This document shows positions 27,704-35,911 of a stretch of 64,000 nucleotides of DNA, piece by piece. The stretch comes from Micromonospora sp. C95. Lineage in GTDB: Bacteria > Actinomycetota > Actinomycetes > Mycobacteriales > Micromonosporaceae. Positions within the stretch are counted from its first letter, which is position 1. Each line of letters starts with the position of its first letter. A program made the translations under genes and the position numbers. Location of the stretch: the NCBI RefSeq assembly GCF_018070465.1, contig NZ_JAGPXT010000005.1, positions 62,001 to 126,000 of the forward strand. The letters run 5' to 3'. The notes below the pieces were generated by a model. The model saw nothing but the letters and a program-made list of their open reading frames with translations, searched no databases and had not been told where the DNA came from.

Positions 27704-29118
27704 CAGTCCTGCTCTCCAATAGTCCAACGCGGCCCCTGTGGGGTGTCCTCGACCACCACTCCGGCCCGCTTGAGTTGATCCCGCAGCGCGTCGGCGGCGG
27801 CCCAGTCCTTGCGGACCCGGGCCTGCGCGCGCTGTTCCAGTGCCAGGGCGATCAGGGAGTCCACCACACCACGGAGGTCGCCAGCCCGGGCTCCGCCGGT
27901 CCAGGCCGGGTCGAGAGGGTCGACCCCGAGGATATCCAGCATCGCGCGGACGCTGGCGAGCGTGGTGCGGACCGTCACATCCTCCCCGCCGGCCAGCGCG
28001 TTGTTGCCGTCCCGCAGCACCTCGTGCAGCGCCGCCAGTGCGGCCGAGGTGTTCAGGTCGTCATCCATCGCGGCGACGAACGCGGCCGGCAGCTCGCCGA
28101 GCCCACCCGCGCCGACCCGTTCCACGGCCCGCGTCACGAAGCCCTCGATCCGCCGGTACGCGACGGCCGCCTCGCGCAACGCCTCCTCGGAGTAGTCGAT
28201 CCGCGAACGGTAGTGGGCGGCCACGTAGTAGTAGCGCAGCTCGACCGGCCGCACCCCGAGGGACGCGACGTAGTCCAGATCGAGGGCGTTGCCCAGTGAC
28301 TTGCCCATCTTCGTCCCACCGATGCCGAGCAGGCCGTGATGCACCCAGTACCGGGCGAAGGGCAGGCCGGCGGCCTGGGACTGGGCCAGCTCGTTCTCGT
28401 GGTGCGGAAAGGTCAGGTCGAGCCCGCCGCCGTGGATGTCGAACTCCGCGCCCAGGTAGCGCCAGCACATCGCCGAGCACTCGATATGCCAGCCGGGTCG
28501 GCCCCGCCCCCACGGCGACGGCCAGTAGGCGTCCGCCGGCTCGTCCGGCTTGGCACCCTTCCAGAGCGCGAAGTCGCGCGGGTCGCGCTTGCCCCGGTCC
28601 GGTGCGTCACCGGCGGACTGCATGTCGTCGGGCTGCTGGTTGGACAACGCCCCGTACGGCGGCCACGAGCACACGTCGAAGTACACGTCGCCGGAGCCGT
28701 CGGTGGCCGGGTAGGCGTGCCCACGCTCGATCAACCGCGCGATCAGCTCGTGCATCTCCGGGACGTGACCGGTGGCGCGCGGTTCGTAGGTGGGTGGCAG
28801 CACGTTCAACGCCCGGTACGCCTCGGCGAGCTTCAACTCGTTGGCGTACGCGATCGACCAGAAGGGGCGTTGCTGCTCCTGCGCCTTGACCAGAATCTTG
28901 TCGTCGATGTCGGTCACGTTGCGGATGAAAGTGACCTGGAAACCGGCCGCCGACAGCCAGCGACGCAACACGTCGTAGTTGACACCGGAGCGAAGGTGGC
29001 CGATGTGCGGCGGTGCCTGGAGCGTGAGACCACACAGGTAGACCCCCACCTTGCCGGCTTCCCGCGGGACGAAGTCCCGCACCGATCGGGCGGCGGTGTC
29101 ATACAGGCGTAGCGTCAC
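27703..29118 (-). CDS. cysS: Cysteinyl-tRNA synthetase
   Basis: The 471-residue class I synthetase has the zinc Cys29 in VYLCGLT, HIGH at 38-41 ([10 protein letters not shown]), WHIECSAM and [11 protein letters not shown]. Its KMSKS-type loop reads KMGKSLGN. The C-terminal anticodon-binding domain includes [16 protein letters not shown]. It has the tRNA-ligase length and full C-terminal domain, which distinguishes it from the shorter mycothiol ligase MshC. Start GTG with a -10-like TACCCT 6 nt upstream. It forms an operon with rlmB. Confidence 0.93.
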   Translation of the reverse strand: MTLRLYDTAARSVRDFVPREAGKVGVYLCGLTLQAPPHIGHLRSGVNYDVLRRWLSAAGFQVTFIRNVTDIDDKILVKAQEQQRPFWSIAYANELKLAEAYRALNVLPPTYEPRATGHVPEMHELIARLIERGHAYPATDGSGDVYFDVCSWPPYGALSNQQPDDMQSAGDAPDRGKRDPRDFALWKGAKPDEPADAYWPSPWGRGRPGWHIECSAMCWRYLGAEFDIHGGGLDLTFPHHENELAQSQAAGLPFARYWVHHGLLGIGGTKMGKSLGNALDLDYVASLGVRPVELRYYYVAAHYRSRIDYSEEALREAAVAYRRIEGFVTRAVERVGAGGLGELPAAFVAAMDDDLNTSAALAALHEVLRDGNNALAGGEDVTVRTTLASVRAMLDILGVDPLDPAWTGGARAGDLRGVVDSLIALALEQRAQARVRKDWAAADALRDQLKRAGVVVEDTPQGPRWTIGEQD

Positions 29119-29124
29119 CGTACA

Positions 29125-29130
29125 AGGGTA
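29125..29130 (-). promoter_or_regulatory. -10-like TACCCT for cysS
   Basis: On the minus strand TACCCT is followed by 6 nt and GTG 29118 with no ribosome site, suggesting a leaderless cysS-rlmB transcript. Confidence 0.5.
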
Positions 29131-29210
29131 GCCGTCCGCTGTTGCCCGCTCGGCCGGAGCCTGGTGGCGCCCGGCCGCTCGGCGCCTGCCGATGACCGAC
29201 CCGCTGGCCG

Positions 29211-29216
29211 TACGCT
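29211..29216 (+). promoter_or_regulatory. -10-like TACGCT for IclR-type gene
   Basis: TACGCT, 7 nt, GTG 29224; no ribosome site. Confidence 0.5.
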
Positions 29217-29223
29217 GCTGGTC

Positions 29224-29961
29224 GTGAGCACTTCCGCGACACCCGGTCCGGCCCCACGGCCGACAGTGCCGGACGGCCCGGCGCCAGCCGGATCGGTCCC
29301 CGGAGGATCGATGCCGGCCGGTTCAGCGGTGGGCGGCGCGGCGTCCCAGACCCTGGACCGGGGGCTGCGGCTGCTGCACCTGGTGGCGGAGGTTCCCGGC
29401 GGGTTGACCGTCACCGAGGCCGCGAGCCGGTTGGGCATCGGTCGGGCCGCCGTCTACCGGCTGGTCGGGCCGCTCGCCGGGCACGGCATGCTGCGCCGCG
29501 ACGCCGACGGCCGGCTGCGCCTCGGTGCCGGGGTGCTGCACCTGGCCCGGCGGGCCCAGCCGCTGCTCGCCGAGGGTGCGTTGCCCGCGCTGCGGCGGCT
29601 GGCCGAACAGGCCGGAGCCACCGCTCACCTCACCGTGGTGGAGGGTGGTGAGGGGGTCGCCCTGGCGGTGGTCGAGCCGAGTTGGACCTCGTTCCACGTC
29701 GCATACCGGACCGGGGCCCGGCACCCGTTGGAGCGCGGTGCCGCCGGGCGGGCCATCCTGGCCGGCCGGTCAGGCCACGTCGGCCCGGTGAGCACCGCCG
29801 GCGAGCTGCAACCCGGCGCGTACGGGGTGGCCGCCCCGGTGCTCGGGGTGCCCGGCCTGGAGGCGAGCGTCGGGGTGGTGGCCCTGGCCCCACTGGACGC
29901 CGAGGCGGTCGGCGCACAGGTGCTGGCCGCCGCCACCGCCATCGCCACCGCCCTGACCTGA
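29224..29961 (+). CDS. IclR-family transcriptional regulator
   Basis: The 245-residue protein has a Pro/Gly-rich N-terminal tail (~40 residues). A winged helix-turn-helix follows ([40 protein letters not shown]), then a short IclR-type effector domain ([34 protein letters not shown]). The effector domain is shorter than usual. Targets are unknown; the divergent neighbour is cysS, which is unlikely to be its only target. Start GTG with a -10-like element 7 nt upstream. Confidence 0.85.
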   Translation: MSTSATPGPAPRPTVPDGPAPAGSVPGGSMPAGSAVGGAASQTLDRGLRLLHLVAEVPGGLTVTEAASRLGIGRAAVYRLVGPLAGHGMLRRDADGRLRLGAGVLHLARRAQPLLAEGALPALRRLAEQAGATAHLTVVEGGEGVALAVVEPSWTSFHVAYRTGARHPLERGAAGRAILAGRSGHVGPVSTAGELQPGAYGVAAPVLGVPGLEASVGVVALAPLDAEAVGAQVLAAATAIATALT

Positions 29962-29980
29962 CCCACTGCCTTCGCCCACC

Positions 29981-30059
29981 CGGCACGCCCCCACCGTCCG
30001 CCGCGACCCGCACCGCCCGCCGCGACCCCCACCGGCCCGGCACGACCCCCACCGCCCGG
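29981..30059 (+). repeat. Degenerate ~20-bp tandem repeat, four units
   Basis: Units of 19-20 bp with core CGACCCCCACCGCCC follow each other from 29981 to 30059 with a few substitutions each. The repeat lies just after the IclR gene stop in a 325-nt gene-free stretch. Confidence 0.65.
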
Positions 30060-30119
30060 CGCGACTTGCCGCAAGTCGCGGCCAAACTCCGGCTTGAGAC
30101 CCCGACTTGCCGCAAGTCG
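30060..30119. repeat. Two copies of a TGCCGCA-core palindrome
   Basis: The perfect 15-mer palindrome GACTTGCCGCAAGTC occurs at 30063-30077 (palindromic out to 30060-30080) and again at 30104-30118 (out to 30103-30119), centres 41 bp apart. The core and flanking bases resemble the larger palindromes at 37379 and 56425. Confidence 0.75.
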
Positions 30120-30201
30120 AGAGGGAGCCACCCCGCCACACAGCCGGCTCCGGGTGTGTTCAAACGTGGCCTCATAGCACACTCGGCGACGATCGGGGCA
30201 G

Positions 30202-30245
30202 TTATCCACAGGGGACGGGCGGCGCGCCGTCCTTGGTTGTCCACA
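30202..30245 (+). promoter_or_regulatory. Two DnaA-box sequences, 35 bp apart
   Basis: TTATCCACA (30202-30210) is a perfect consensus DnaA box, and TTGTCCACA (30237-30245) is the form preferred in high-GC actinomycetes. Both are on the plus strand and both are followed by GGGG or GGG. They lie 42 nt or more upstream of the DUF559-like gene and could serve its regulation or DnaA titration. Confidence 0.7.
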
Positions 30246-30286
30246 GGGGCTGCCGTGGCGGCACCAGGGCCCGCAGGCTCTTCTGC

Positions 30287-31189
30287 ATGCCAGTTCGAGT
30301 ACACCGACCCGGAGCCCTGGCGTGGCAGGTGTTCCGCGGCTCGGACGCCGTCGACCAGGGCCTGCTCACCGCGCACCAGCTACGCAGTTCCGTCTGGGTG
30401 CGACTGCGGCGGGACATCTACGCCGATGCTCGGCTTGAACGCGATCACGAGCTGGCCTGCCGCGCCGTGGCGTGGCAACTGCCGGTCACGGCAGCGTTCG
30501 CCGGCCCGTCGGCGGCGTACCTGCACGGCGTCGAGCACGCCGCGAGCTTCACCGACAACGTTCACGTGCTCGTGCCGGCCCCAGCCGGGCTGCGCAGCCA
30601 ACCCGGCCTGCAAGTCCACACGATGTCTGAGGAACCCTGGCTCCAGGGCCTCGGCACGGGCACGCTCCGCCGCACCGACCCGACCCGGGCAGCCTGGGAG
30701 AGCGCCGTCTGGCTCCAGCCGACCCGCGCGATCGCCATCATCGACACCCTGCTCGGCCGGGGACTCACCACACGGGCAGCTCTCACCAGGTTCGCGGCCC
30801 TGCACGACGGCCGTCCCGGGATACGCCGGGCACGCTGGTTGTTCGATCTGGCTGAGCCGGCGGCCCAGTCGCCGGCCGAGTCACAGCTGCGCATCCGCCT
30901 GGTGCTGGCCGGTCTGCCTCGACCGGTGGTTCAGCATCCGGTGCAGGTGTCCGGCGGCCGGGTACTGCATCCCGACCTCGCCTGGCCCGCTTTCCGGGTG
31001 GCGGCCGAGTACGACGGCCACTGGCATTCGGACCGCGAGCAGTTGCATCGGGACCGACAACGCCTGAACCGTCTCGTCGGTGCCGGCTGGCTGGTCCTGC
31101 ACGTCACCAGTCGCCGTCTCCACCAGGACTTCCCGGGGATCGTCCGGGAGGTCAGCTCCGCGCTGCGCGACCGGGGATGGCGCCGATGA
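30287..31189 (+). CDS. DUF559/AbiEi-like protein with endonuclease-type C-terminal domain
   Basis: The 300-residue protein has an N-terminal winged-helix-like region (QGLLTAHQLRSSVWVRLRRD, IYADARL) as in AbiEi-like antitoxins. The C-terminal domain follows the very-short-patch-repair/DUF559 pattern: LHPDLAWPAFRVAAEYDGHWH with Asp and Glu-x-Asp, then RDRQRLNRLVGAGWLVLHVT. Such proteins are abundant and poorly characterised in actinobacteria. No partner toxin gene lies next to it. The ATG has no strong ribosome site (an AGG at ~11 nt). Two DnaA boxes and several repeats precede it. Confidence 0.7.
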   Translation: MPVRVHRPGALAWQVFRGSDAVDQGLLTAHQLRSSVWVRLRRDIYADARLERDHELACRAVAWQLPVTAAFAGPSAAYLHGVEHAASFTDNVHVLVPAPAGLRSQPGLQVHTMSEEPWLQGLGTGTLRRTDPTRAAWESAVWLQPTRAIAIIDTLLGRGLTTRAALTRFAALHDGRPGIRRARWLFDLAEPAAQSPAESQLRIRLVLAGLPRPVVQHPVQVSGGRVLHPDLAWPAFRVAAEYDGHWHSDREQLHRDRQRLNRLVGAGWLVLHVTSRRLHQDFPGIVREVSSALRDRGWRR

Positions 31190-31194
31190 CAGCA

Positions 31195-31227
31195 GGTGGC
31201 CGGGCTGAGATCTCCAGCCCGGCCACC
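31195..31227. terminator. Hairpin between convergent DUF559-like and subtilase genes
   Basis: GGTGGCCGGGCTG and CAGCCCGGCCACC form a perfect 13-bp stem with a 7-nt loop, 5 nt after the DUF559-like stop and 21 nt after the subtilase stop. It probably terminates both strands. Confidence 0.8.
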
Positions 31228-31248
31228 GTGCCCCTGATCAGAGGCGTG

Positions 31249-32931
31249 CTATCGGCGCGGCTTGACCGTCACCGCCGCGTACGCGTCGACGATGCCGTGC
31301 CCGTAGAACCCGTTGAAGTTGCGCGAGCCGGCGCAATAGGCGTCGAACTCGGCCGGACGCTCCTCATTGGCATAGCTGAACAGCCGCGGCTCCGGGCAGG
31401 CCCGCTCGGCGGCCGTCCGAAGGAGCTGCTGCTCGACCAGGTCCGGCGCCATGCCGTAGCCGTCACGGCCCTGCTTCTTGCCGTAGCGGCTCACGATCAG
31501 CGCGACGACCCCGGAGGCGTGCGGTGCCGCCATCGAGGTGCCCTGGAGGTAGGTGTAGTACCCGCACTCACCGTTGCGCTTGCAGTCCTTGAACACGAAG
31601 GTCTCGGCGCCGGGCACGATGTTGCCGTCCTCGTCGACCGCGCCCTCCTCCTGGAGGACATGCTTCGGGTAGGTGGAGAGGATCATGTTGGCGTCGGTAC
31701 GGAACGTGTCCGTGCCGAAGCCGTCCCGGTACCAGCCACCCGGCGCGGCCACCGCGGTCTGCTCCGTCCCGTAATTGGAGAAGTCGGACTTCTTGCCCGA
31801 CGGGCCGACCGAGGAGACGCTGATGACGTGCGGCCCTTCGGTGGGCAGATCCCAGCAGCTGTCGTTGTCGATCTCGCGCGGGTACGGCGCGACGTCACCG
31901 TAGTTGGGGCTGGAGACGTCGGTACGCGGGTCGCCCAGGTCCTCGTGGTTGTTGCCGAGTGCGCCGACGAGCGTCACGCCCCGGTTGTGGGCGAAGGTCA
32001 GCGCCCGCCCCATGGCCCGGATGGTGGCCCGCTGCGCCGCCTGCGCCTCCGGCGAGTCAGCCGGGTTGGCCGTGCAGTTGTAGAGCCACGGGTCGACGTA
32101 GAAGGACATGTTGACCACGTCCAGACCGGACTTGCCCGCGTGCAGCAGGGCGTTCACCACCGGGTTCAGGAAGAAGTAGCCGGAGTCCTGGCCACCCTTC
32201 AGCTCGACGAGCGACACCTTCGGTGCGACACCGGAGAGGCCGAACCCGTTGGCGGCGGCACCGATGGTGCCGGCGACGTGGGTGCCGTGGCCGCCGTCGT
32301 CGGTGCCGACCGGGTCGAGGCAGCTCGCCACCTCGCACTCCCCGTCGATCTCGGGGATGTCGGGGGCGAAGTTGCGCGACAGCGCCCAGTCGAAGTTGGG
32401 GGCGATGTCGGGGTGGCCGGCGTCGACGCCGGTGTCGAGGACGCCTACGGTCACCCGGCGGTCACCGGGCTCGACCTCGCGCGCCTTGTCGGCCCGGATC
32501 ATCTCCAGACCCCAGAGCTTGTCGTCCAGCGGGTCCATCTTCTTGCCCCGCTGCTGCTTACCGGCGCCCTTGGCGGCCGCGGCGGCCAGCAGGTGTTCCT
32601 GCTCGACCCGGTCGAGGCGCGGCTTGCGCCCGATCGCCTTCTCCTCAGCCGCACCGATCAGGGCAGCGGCGGAGGTAGCCTTCGTCGCGAAGTCGGCCCG
32701 GTCGGTCGTCACCTGGTAGACACCGACCTCGTCGCTGCGGGACACCACGGTCCCGCCCGCCGACCGGATCGCGGCCAGCGCCGCGTCGGTGGAGACGCCG
32801 TCCTCGGCGACCACGGTAAAGGTCCGCAGGTCCGCCGGCTCGGCGCTGGCGGGCACTCCCAGACCTGTGACCGTGAGTGTCAGCGCCGTCGCGGTCGCGA
32901 CGGCACCGACGGTGAAGCGCTTGCTCACCAC
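31249..32931 (-). CDS. Secreted subtilisin-like serine protease (S8)
   Basis: The 560-residue preproprotein has a signal peptide (SKRFTVGAVATATALTLTV to VPASA) and an inhibitor-I9-like propeptide (FTVVAEDGVSTDAALAAI). The catalytic domain has Asp166 in VGVLDTGVD, His215 in GGHGTHVAGT and Ser466 in LQGTSMAAPHASG. Several Cys pairs in the catalytic domain suggest disulfides. It is exported and probably autoprocessed. GTG 32931 or 32928 follows AGAGGA at 7 nt. No cell-wall anchor is seen, so it is likely released. Confidence 0.93.
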   Translation of the reverse strand: MVSKRFTVGAVATATALTLTVTGLGVPASAEPADLRTFTVVAEDGVSTDAALAAIRSAGGTVVSRSDEVGVYQVTTDRADFATKATSAAALIGAAEEKAIGRKPRLDRVEQEHLLAAAAAKGAGKQQRGKKMDPLDDKLWGLEMIRADKAREVEPGDRRVTVGVLDTGVDAGHPDIAPNFDWALSRNFAPDIPEIDGECEVASCLDPVGTDDGGHGTHVAGTIGAAANGFGLSGVAPKVSLVELKGGQDSGYFFLNPVVNALLHAGKSGLDVVNMSFYVDPWLYNCTANPADSPEAQAAQRATIRAMGRALTFAHNRGVTLVGALGNNHEDLGDPRTDVSSPNYGDVAPYPREIDNDSCWDLPTEGPHVISVSSVGPSGKKSDFSNYGTEQTAVAAPGGWYRDGFGTDTFRTDANMILSTYPKHVLQEEGAVDEDGNIVPGAETFVFKDCKRNGECGYYTYLQGTSMAAPHASGVVALIVSRYGKKQGRDGYGMAPDLVEQQLLRTAAERACPEPRLFSYANEERPAEFDAYCAGSRNFNGFYGHGIVDAYAAVTVKPRR

Positions 32932-32963
32932 ATCGGATCCTCTCGTTGAGGGACGTGGCGTCA

Positions 32964-33704
32964 TCAGACATCAATGCGTGAGGTTTCGCCAGAGCCGCGC
33001 CGGATAAGCGGTGGAAGATCCGCTTCGCCGGGAAGATCGGCGAGCACGCCGGGCAGCTCGGCCAGCGTCGTGACCACGGCGTCCGGCGCCACCCCCGCCG
33101 GCAACCGCTCGCCTCGGCGATTGAGCCACACGGCCCGCAGGCCGGCTCGCTGTGCGCCGACCACGTCATGACCTGGGTTGTCGCCGACGTGTACCACCTG
33201 CGCCGGGTCCGCCCCGGCGGCCGCGCACACCGCCGCGTAGAAATCCGGGGCGGGCTTCTTCGGCACGCCGTCGCAGTGCGCGTACACCTCGAAGGCGAAC
33301 TCGCCGGCGAGGCCGCAGCGTTCGGCGCGGCTGTTGCCGTTGGTGGCGAAGCCCAGCGTCCATCGTTGCCGCAGGGCGGCCAGCGCCGGCAGCGTGTCGG
33401 CGAACGGCCGGGTCAGCGCGAAGCGGCGGGCGAAGAACATCGCGCTGATCTCGTCCAGGTGGGCACCGAGCCCCGCCCGCTCCAGCGACCGGGCCAGCGC
33501 GGCCCGCCGGATCTCGGCCACCGGCGCGGCGGCCAGGTCACCGAAGACCGCGCCCCAGTCCGATTCCAGGTCCGCGAGAGTGACCCCGGCCGCCGCCGGG
33601 GTGAGCCGCCGCATCTGCGCCAGTACGACCTCCAGCCCGGCGGTGACGGCCGGCCGCAGATCGACAAGGGTCTCGTCGGCATCGAACACCACTGTGGTCA
33701 GCAT
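32964..33704 (-). CDS. HAD-family hydrolase
   Basis: The 246-residue protein has the four HAD motifs: VVFDADETLVDLR (nucleophile Asp), GFATNGNS, the Lys of GVPKKPAPDFY and VVHVGDNPGHDVVGA. A helical cap of type C1 lies between motifs I and II. It is probably a small-molecule phosphatase. ATG 33704 is preferred; a CAGGCT hexamer lies 7 nt upstream and no ribosome site is visible. The subtilase gene follows on the same strand. Confidence 0.88.
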   Translation of the reverse strand: MLTTVVFDADETLVDLRPAVTAGLEVVLAQMRRLTPAAAGVTLADLESDWGAVFGDLAAAPVAEIRRAALARSLERAGLGAHLDEISAMFFARRFALTRPFADTLPALAALRQRWTLGFATNGNSRAERCGLAGEFAFEVYAHCDGVPKKPAPDFYAAVCAAAGADPAQVVHVGDNPGHDVVGAQRAGLRAVWLNRRGERLPAGVAPDAVVTTLAELPGVLADLPGEADLPPLIRRGSGETSRIDV

Positions 33705-33717
33705 GCCGGACAGCCTG

Positions 33718-34677
33718 TCACCGCAGGGCTGGCTCGGTAACCTCCACCCGCGCCGGCTGGACGGGCTTGCGCAGCTCGTCGAGGCGGACCAGCGCCACAC
33801 CCGCGACGATCAACAGTCCGCCGAGCAGTTGCACAATCGTCGGCAGCTCACCCAGGACCAGCCAGGCGATCAGGACCGCGAACATCACCTCGGTCAGCCC
33901 GACGAACGAGGCAAGCCGGGAACCGAGCACCCGCACCGCGGCGATCCCGGCCAGGTAGGCGATCACCGCGGCCACCAGCGTCAGACCGGCGATCGGCACC
34001 AGCCAACTGGTCCGCGTGCCGGCGAACTGCACGGTGTCGAAGGTGGCCCGCAACGGCAGCACGCCGGTCAGGCCGAGCAGCAGCAGCACGCCGGCGCCGG
34101 CAGCCATCCCGCCGCTGGCCATCACCATCGAGGGCAGGGCGGGGTCGACCCGGCCGGCGAGCACGAAGTACCCGGCCAACCCCACCGCCGCGCCGAGGCC
34201 CCAGAGGACGCCGACCACGTCGAGTCGTCCGGCCCCGGTCAGGTCGAGCACGAAGACCAGCCCGGCCACGGCTGCCACCGAACCGGCGACGGTCAGCCGC
34301 CGGGGGCGCTGGCCCTGCACCAGCCAGGTCCAGCCGACGACGAGGACGATGCCGAGGTATTCCAGTAGCAGCGCGACACCGACCGGCAGGTACCGCACGG
34401 CGTTGAAGAAGCACGCCTGGGCGACCGCGACCCCGAACAGCCCGAACACGCCGATCGAGGCGAGATTACGGCGCAGCACCTGCCATCGCCCCCGCAGCAC
34501 GAGAATGGCCGGCGCCATCAGGATCAGGGCGGCGATGCCGACCCGGGCGATGACGACCGCTTCGGCCGACCAACCATCGTCGATCAGGGACCGGGCGAAG
34601 GTGCCCGAGGTCGCGAAGGTGATCGCGGAGAGCAGCGCGAGTGCGAGGCCGGCACCTGCGGCGGGCGGTTGACGCAT
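33718..34677 (-). CDS. EamA/DMT-family transporter
   Basis: The 319-residue protein has ten TM segments in two EamA repeats (LALLSAITFATSGTFARSLI and VLWGLGAAVGLAGYFVLAG begin each half). It probably exports a metabolite or drug. ATG 34677 has GGAG 5 nt upstream. It is divergent from the CGNR zinc-finger gene, a regularly seen pairing that suggests the CGNR protein controls it. Confidence 0.9.
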   Translation of the reverse strand: MRQPPAAGAGLALALLSAITFATSGTFARSLIDDGWSAEAVVIARVGIAALILMAPAILVLRGRWQVLRRNLASIGVFGLFGVAVAQACFFNAVRYLPVGVALLLEYLGIVLVVGWTWLVQGQRPRRLTVAGSVAAVAGLVFVLDLTGAGRLDVVGVLWGLGAAVGLAGYFVLAGRVDPALPSMVMASGGMAAGAGVLLLLGLTGVLPLRATFDTVQFAGTRTSWLVPIAGLTLVAAVIAYLAGIAAVRVLGSRLASFVGLTEVMFAVLIAWLVLGELPTIVQLLGGLLIVAGVALVRLDELRKPVQPARVEVTEPALR

Positions 34678-34759
34678 GGGCTCTCCTTGGCACGACCGCC
34701 CGCCATGGGCAAAATAGATTATGCCGATGACGCTAGGCGGAGCTACGACAGGAGTCAAG

Positions 34760-35305
34760 TTGCTTTTCGCTCATGACACCGAGTGTTCGCTGATCGCCGC
34801 CGCGGCGCTGGTGAACACCGCCGGCTCCGACGGCGAAGGGCTACCGGACGTCGCCGCCCTGGACGCCTTCTACACCAGCCACTCCTACAGCGGGCGGCAC
34901 GAGCACACCGAGGCCGAGCTACGGGCGGTACGCGCGCTGCGCCCCCGCCTCCGCCGGATCTGGTACGCCGAGGTCGACGAGATCGTGTCGATCGTCAACG
35001 CCCTGCTCCGCGAGCACCGGGCGCTGCCCCAGCTCATCACGCACGACGCCGAGCCGTACCATCTGCACGCCGTACCCCGGGACGCCCCGCTGGCCACCCG
35101 GATCGCGGTCGAGGCGGCGATGGCGATCGCGGACGTGGTACGCGGTGGCGAGCTGCGCCGGCTGCGCACCTGCGAGCACCCCGACTGCGACAACGTGCTC
35201 GTCGACCTGTCCAAGAACCGCTCCCGCCGGTTCTGCGAGGCCGGCTGCGGCAACCGGGCTGCCGTCAGCGCCTACCGCGCCCGCCGGGCCGCCGCCCGCT
35301 CCTGA
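34760..35305 (+). CDS. CGNR zinc-finger regulatory protein
   Basis: The 181-residue protein has the conserved N-terminus LLFAHDTECSLIAAAALVNT and the C-terminal zinc motif CEHPDCDNVLVDLSKNRSRR followed by FCEAGCGNR, which names the family. It is probably a DNA-binding regulator of the divergent EamA transporter. I choose TTG 34760 because AGGAG lies 5 nt upstream and family members begin at this point; ATG 34721 is in frame but would add unmatched residues. Confidence 0.85.
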   Translation: MLFAHDTECSLIAAAALVNTAGSDGEGLPDVAALDAFYTSHSYSGRHEHTEAELRAVRALRPRLRRIWYAEVDEIVSIVNALLREHRALPQLITHDAEPYHLHAVPRDAPLATRIAVEAAMAIADVVRGGELRRLRTCEHPDCDNVLVDLSKNRSRRFCEAGCGNRAAVSAYRARRAAARS

Positions 35306-35337
35306 CCTCCGACACGTCGGCGCGTGACGCAGGTCAG
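35302..35337. terminator. Possible branched hairpin between CGNR and PPOX genes
   Basis: CTGACCT (35302-35308) pairs with AGGTCAG (35331-35337), enclosing a CCGAC-AC-GTCGG stem. The outer arms contain the stop codons of both convergent genes. Confidence 0.4.
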
Positions 35338-35729
35338 CGGGCGCGACCGGCCATCAGCCAGCGGGTCACCACGACCCGGAGCAGCACGTAGCGGCCGTCC
35401 GGGCCGTCCACCGTGACATCCCAGCCGCCGTACCGGCGCCGAAGCGCCTCCACCACCTCCGGTGGGAACGGCTGGCGGACGATGCTCGCCTCGCCCTCCG
35501 CGACGACCGGCGCATCTCCGTCGGGCAGCGCCAGCGACACCCGGGGGTCGGCGGCGACGTTGCGTACCTTCCGGTTACGCTCGCCGGTGCCGATCCACCA
35601 CTCACCCTCGACAAAGTGGAACCAGACCGGCGTCAGATGCGGCGAGCCGTCCGGCCGCAGCGTGCAGAGCCAGACCACCCGCTCCCGCGCCAGCCGCTCC
35701 AGCACCTCCGCGCCGGGCAGGGCGGTCAC
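35334..35729 (-). CDS. PPOX-class (F420/flavin-dependent) oxidoreductase
   Basis: The 131-residue split-barrel protein has VVWLCTLRPDGSPHLTPVWF, WWIGTGERNRKVRNVAADPR and VSLALPDGD, the pattern of pyridoxamine-phosphate-oxidase-like F420-dependent reductases (TIGR03667-like). It probably uses F420H2 or FMN; substrate unknown. The GTG start overlaps the TGA of the DUF397 gene (GTGA), so it is coupled to that regulatory pair. Confidence 0.87.
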   Translation of the reverse strand: MTALPGAEVLERLARERVVWLCTLRPDGSPHLTPVWFHFVEGEWWIGTGERNRKVRNVAADPRVSLALPDGDAPVVAEGEASIVRQPFPPEVVEALRRRYGGWDVTVDGPDGRYVLLRVVVTRWLMAGRAR

Positions 35730-35911
35730 GTCCGGCGCGGAGGTGCCGCGACAAAGGCCCGCCAGGCGTACGCGCCAAAGCTCAGCACCGGCCCAGCCGG
35801 GTCCTTACTGTCCCGCACCCCCACCACCCGAAGACTGGTCGCCACCTCAACACATTGGTCACTGGAACCGCTGCGGCTGCTCTTACGCCACTGCGCACCG
35901 ATCAGTTCCAC
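35726..35911 (-). CDS. DUF397 domain protein, partner of Scr1-type regulator
   Basis: The 61-residue protein matches DUF397: WRKSSRSGSSDQCVEVATSL then VGVRDSKDPAGPVLSFGAYAWRAFV. In actinomycetes these proteins bind and modulate the XRE regulator encoded beside them. Here it overlaps the XRE gene by 10 nt upstream and the PPOX gene by 4 nt downstream, forming a compact three-gene unit. Confidence 0.9.
   Translation of the reverse strand: MELIGAQWRKSSRSGSSDQCVEVATSLRVVGVRDSKDPAGPVLSFGAYAWRAFVAAPPRRT

Noticed and set aside
27703..29118. MshC (mycothiol ligase) instead of CysS
   Set aside because: The full-length C-terminal tRNA-binding domain and 471-aa length fit cysteinyl-tRNA synthetase.
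31177..32949. Plus-strand open frame of 590 codons
   Set aside because: Antisense to the subtilisin-like protease, whose catalytic triad and signal peptide are intact.
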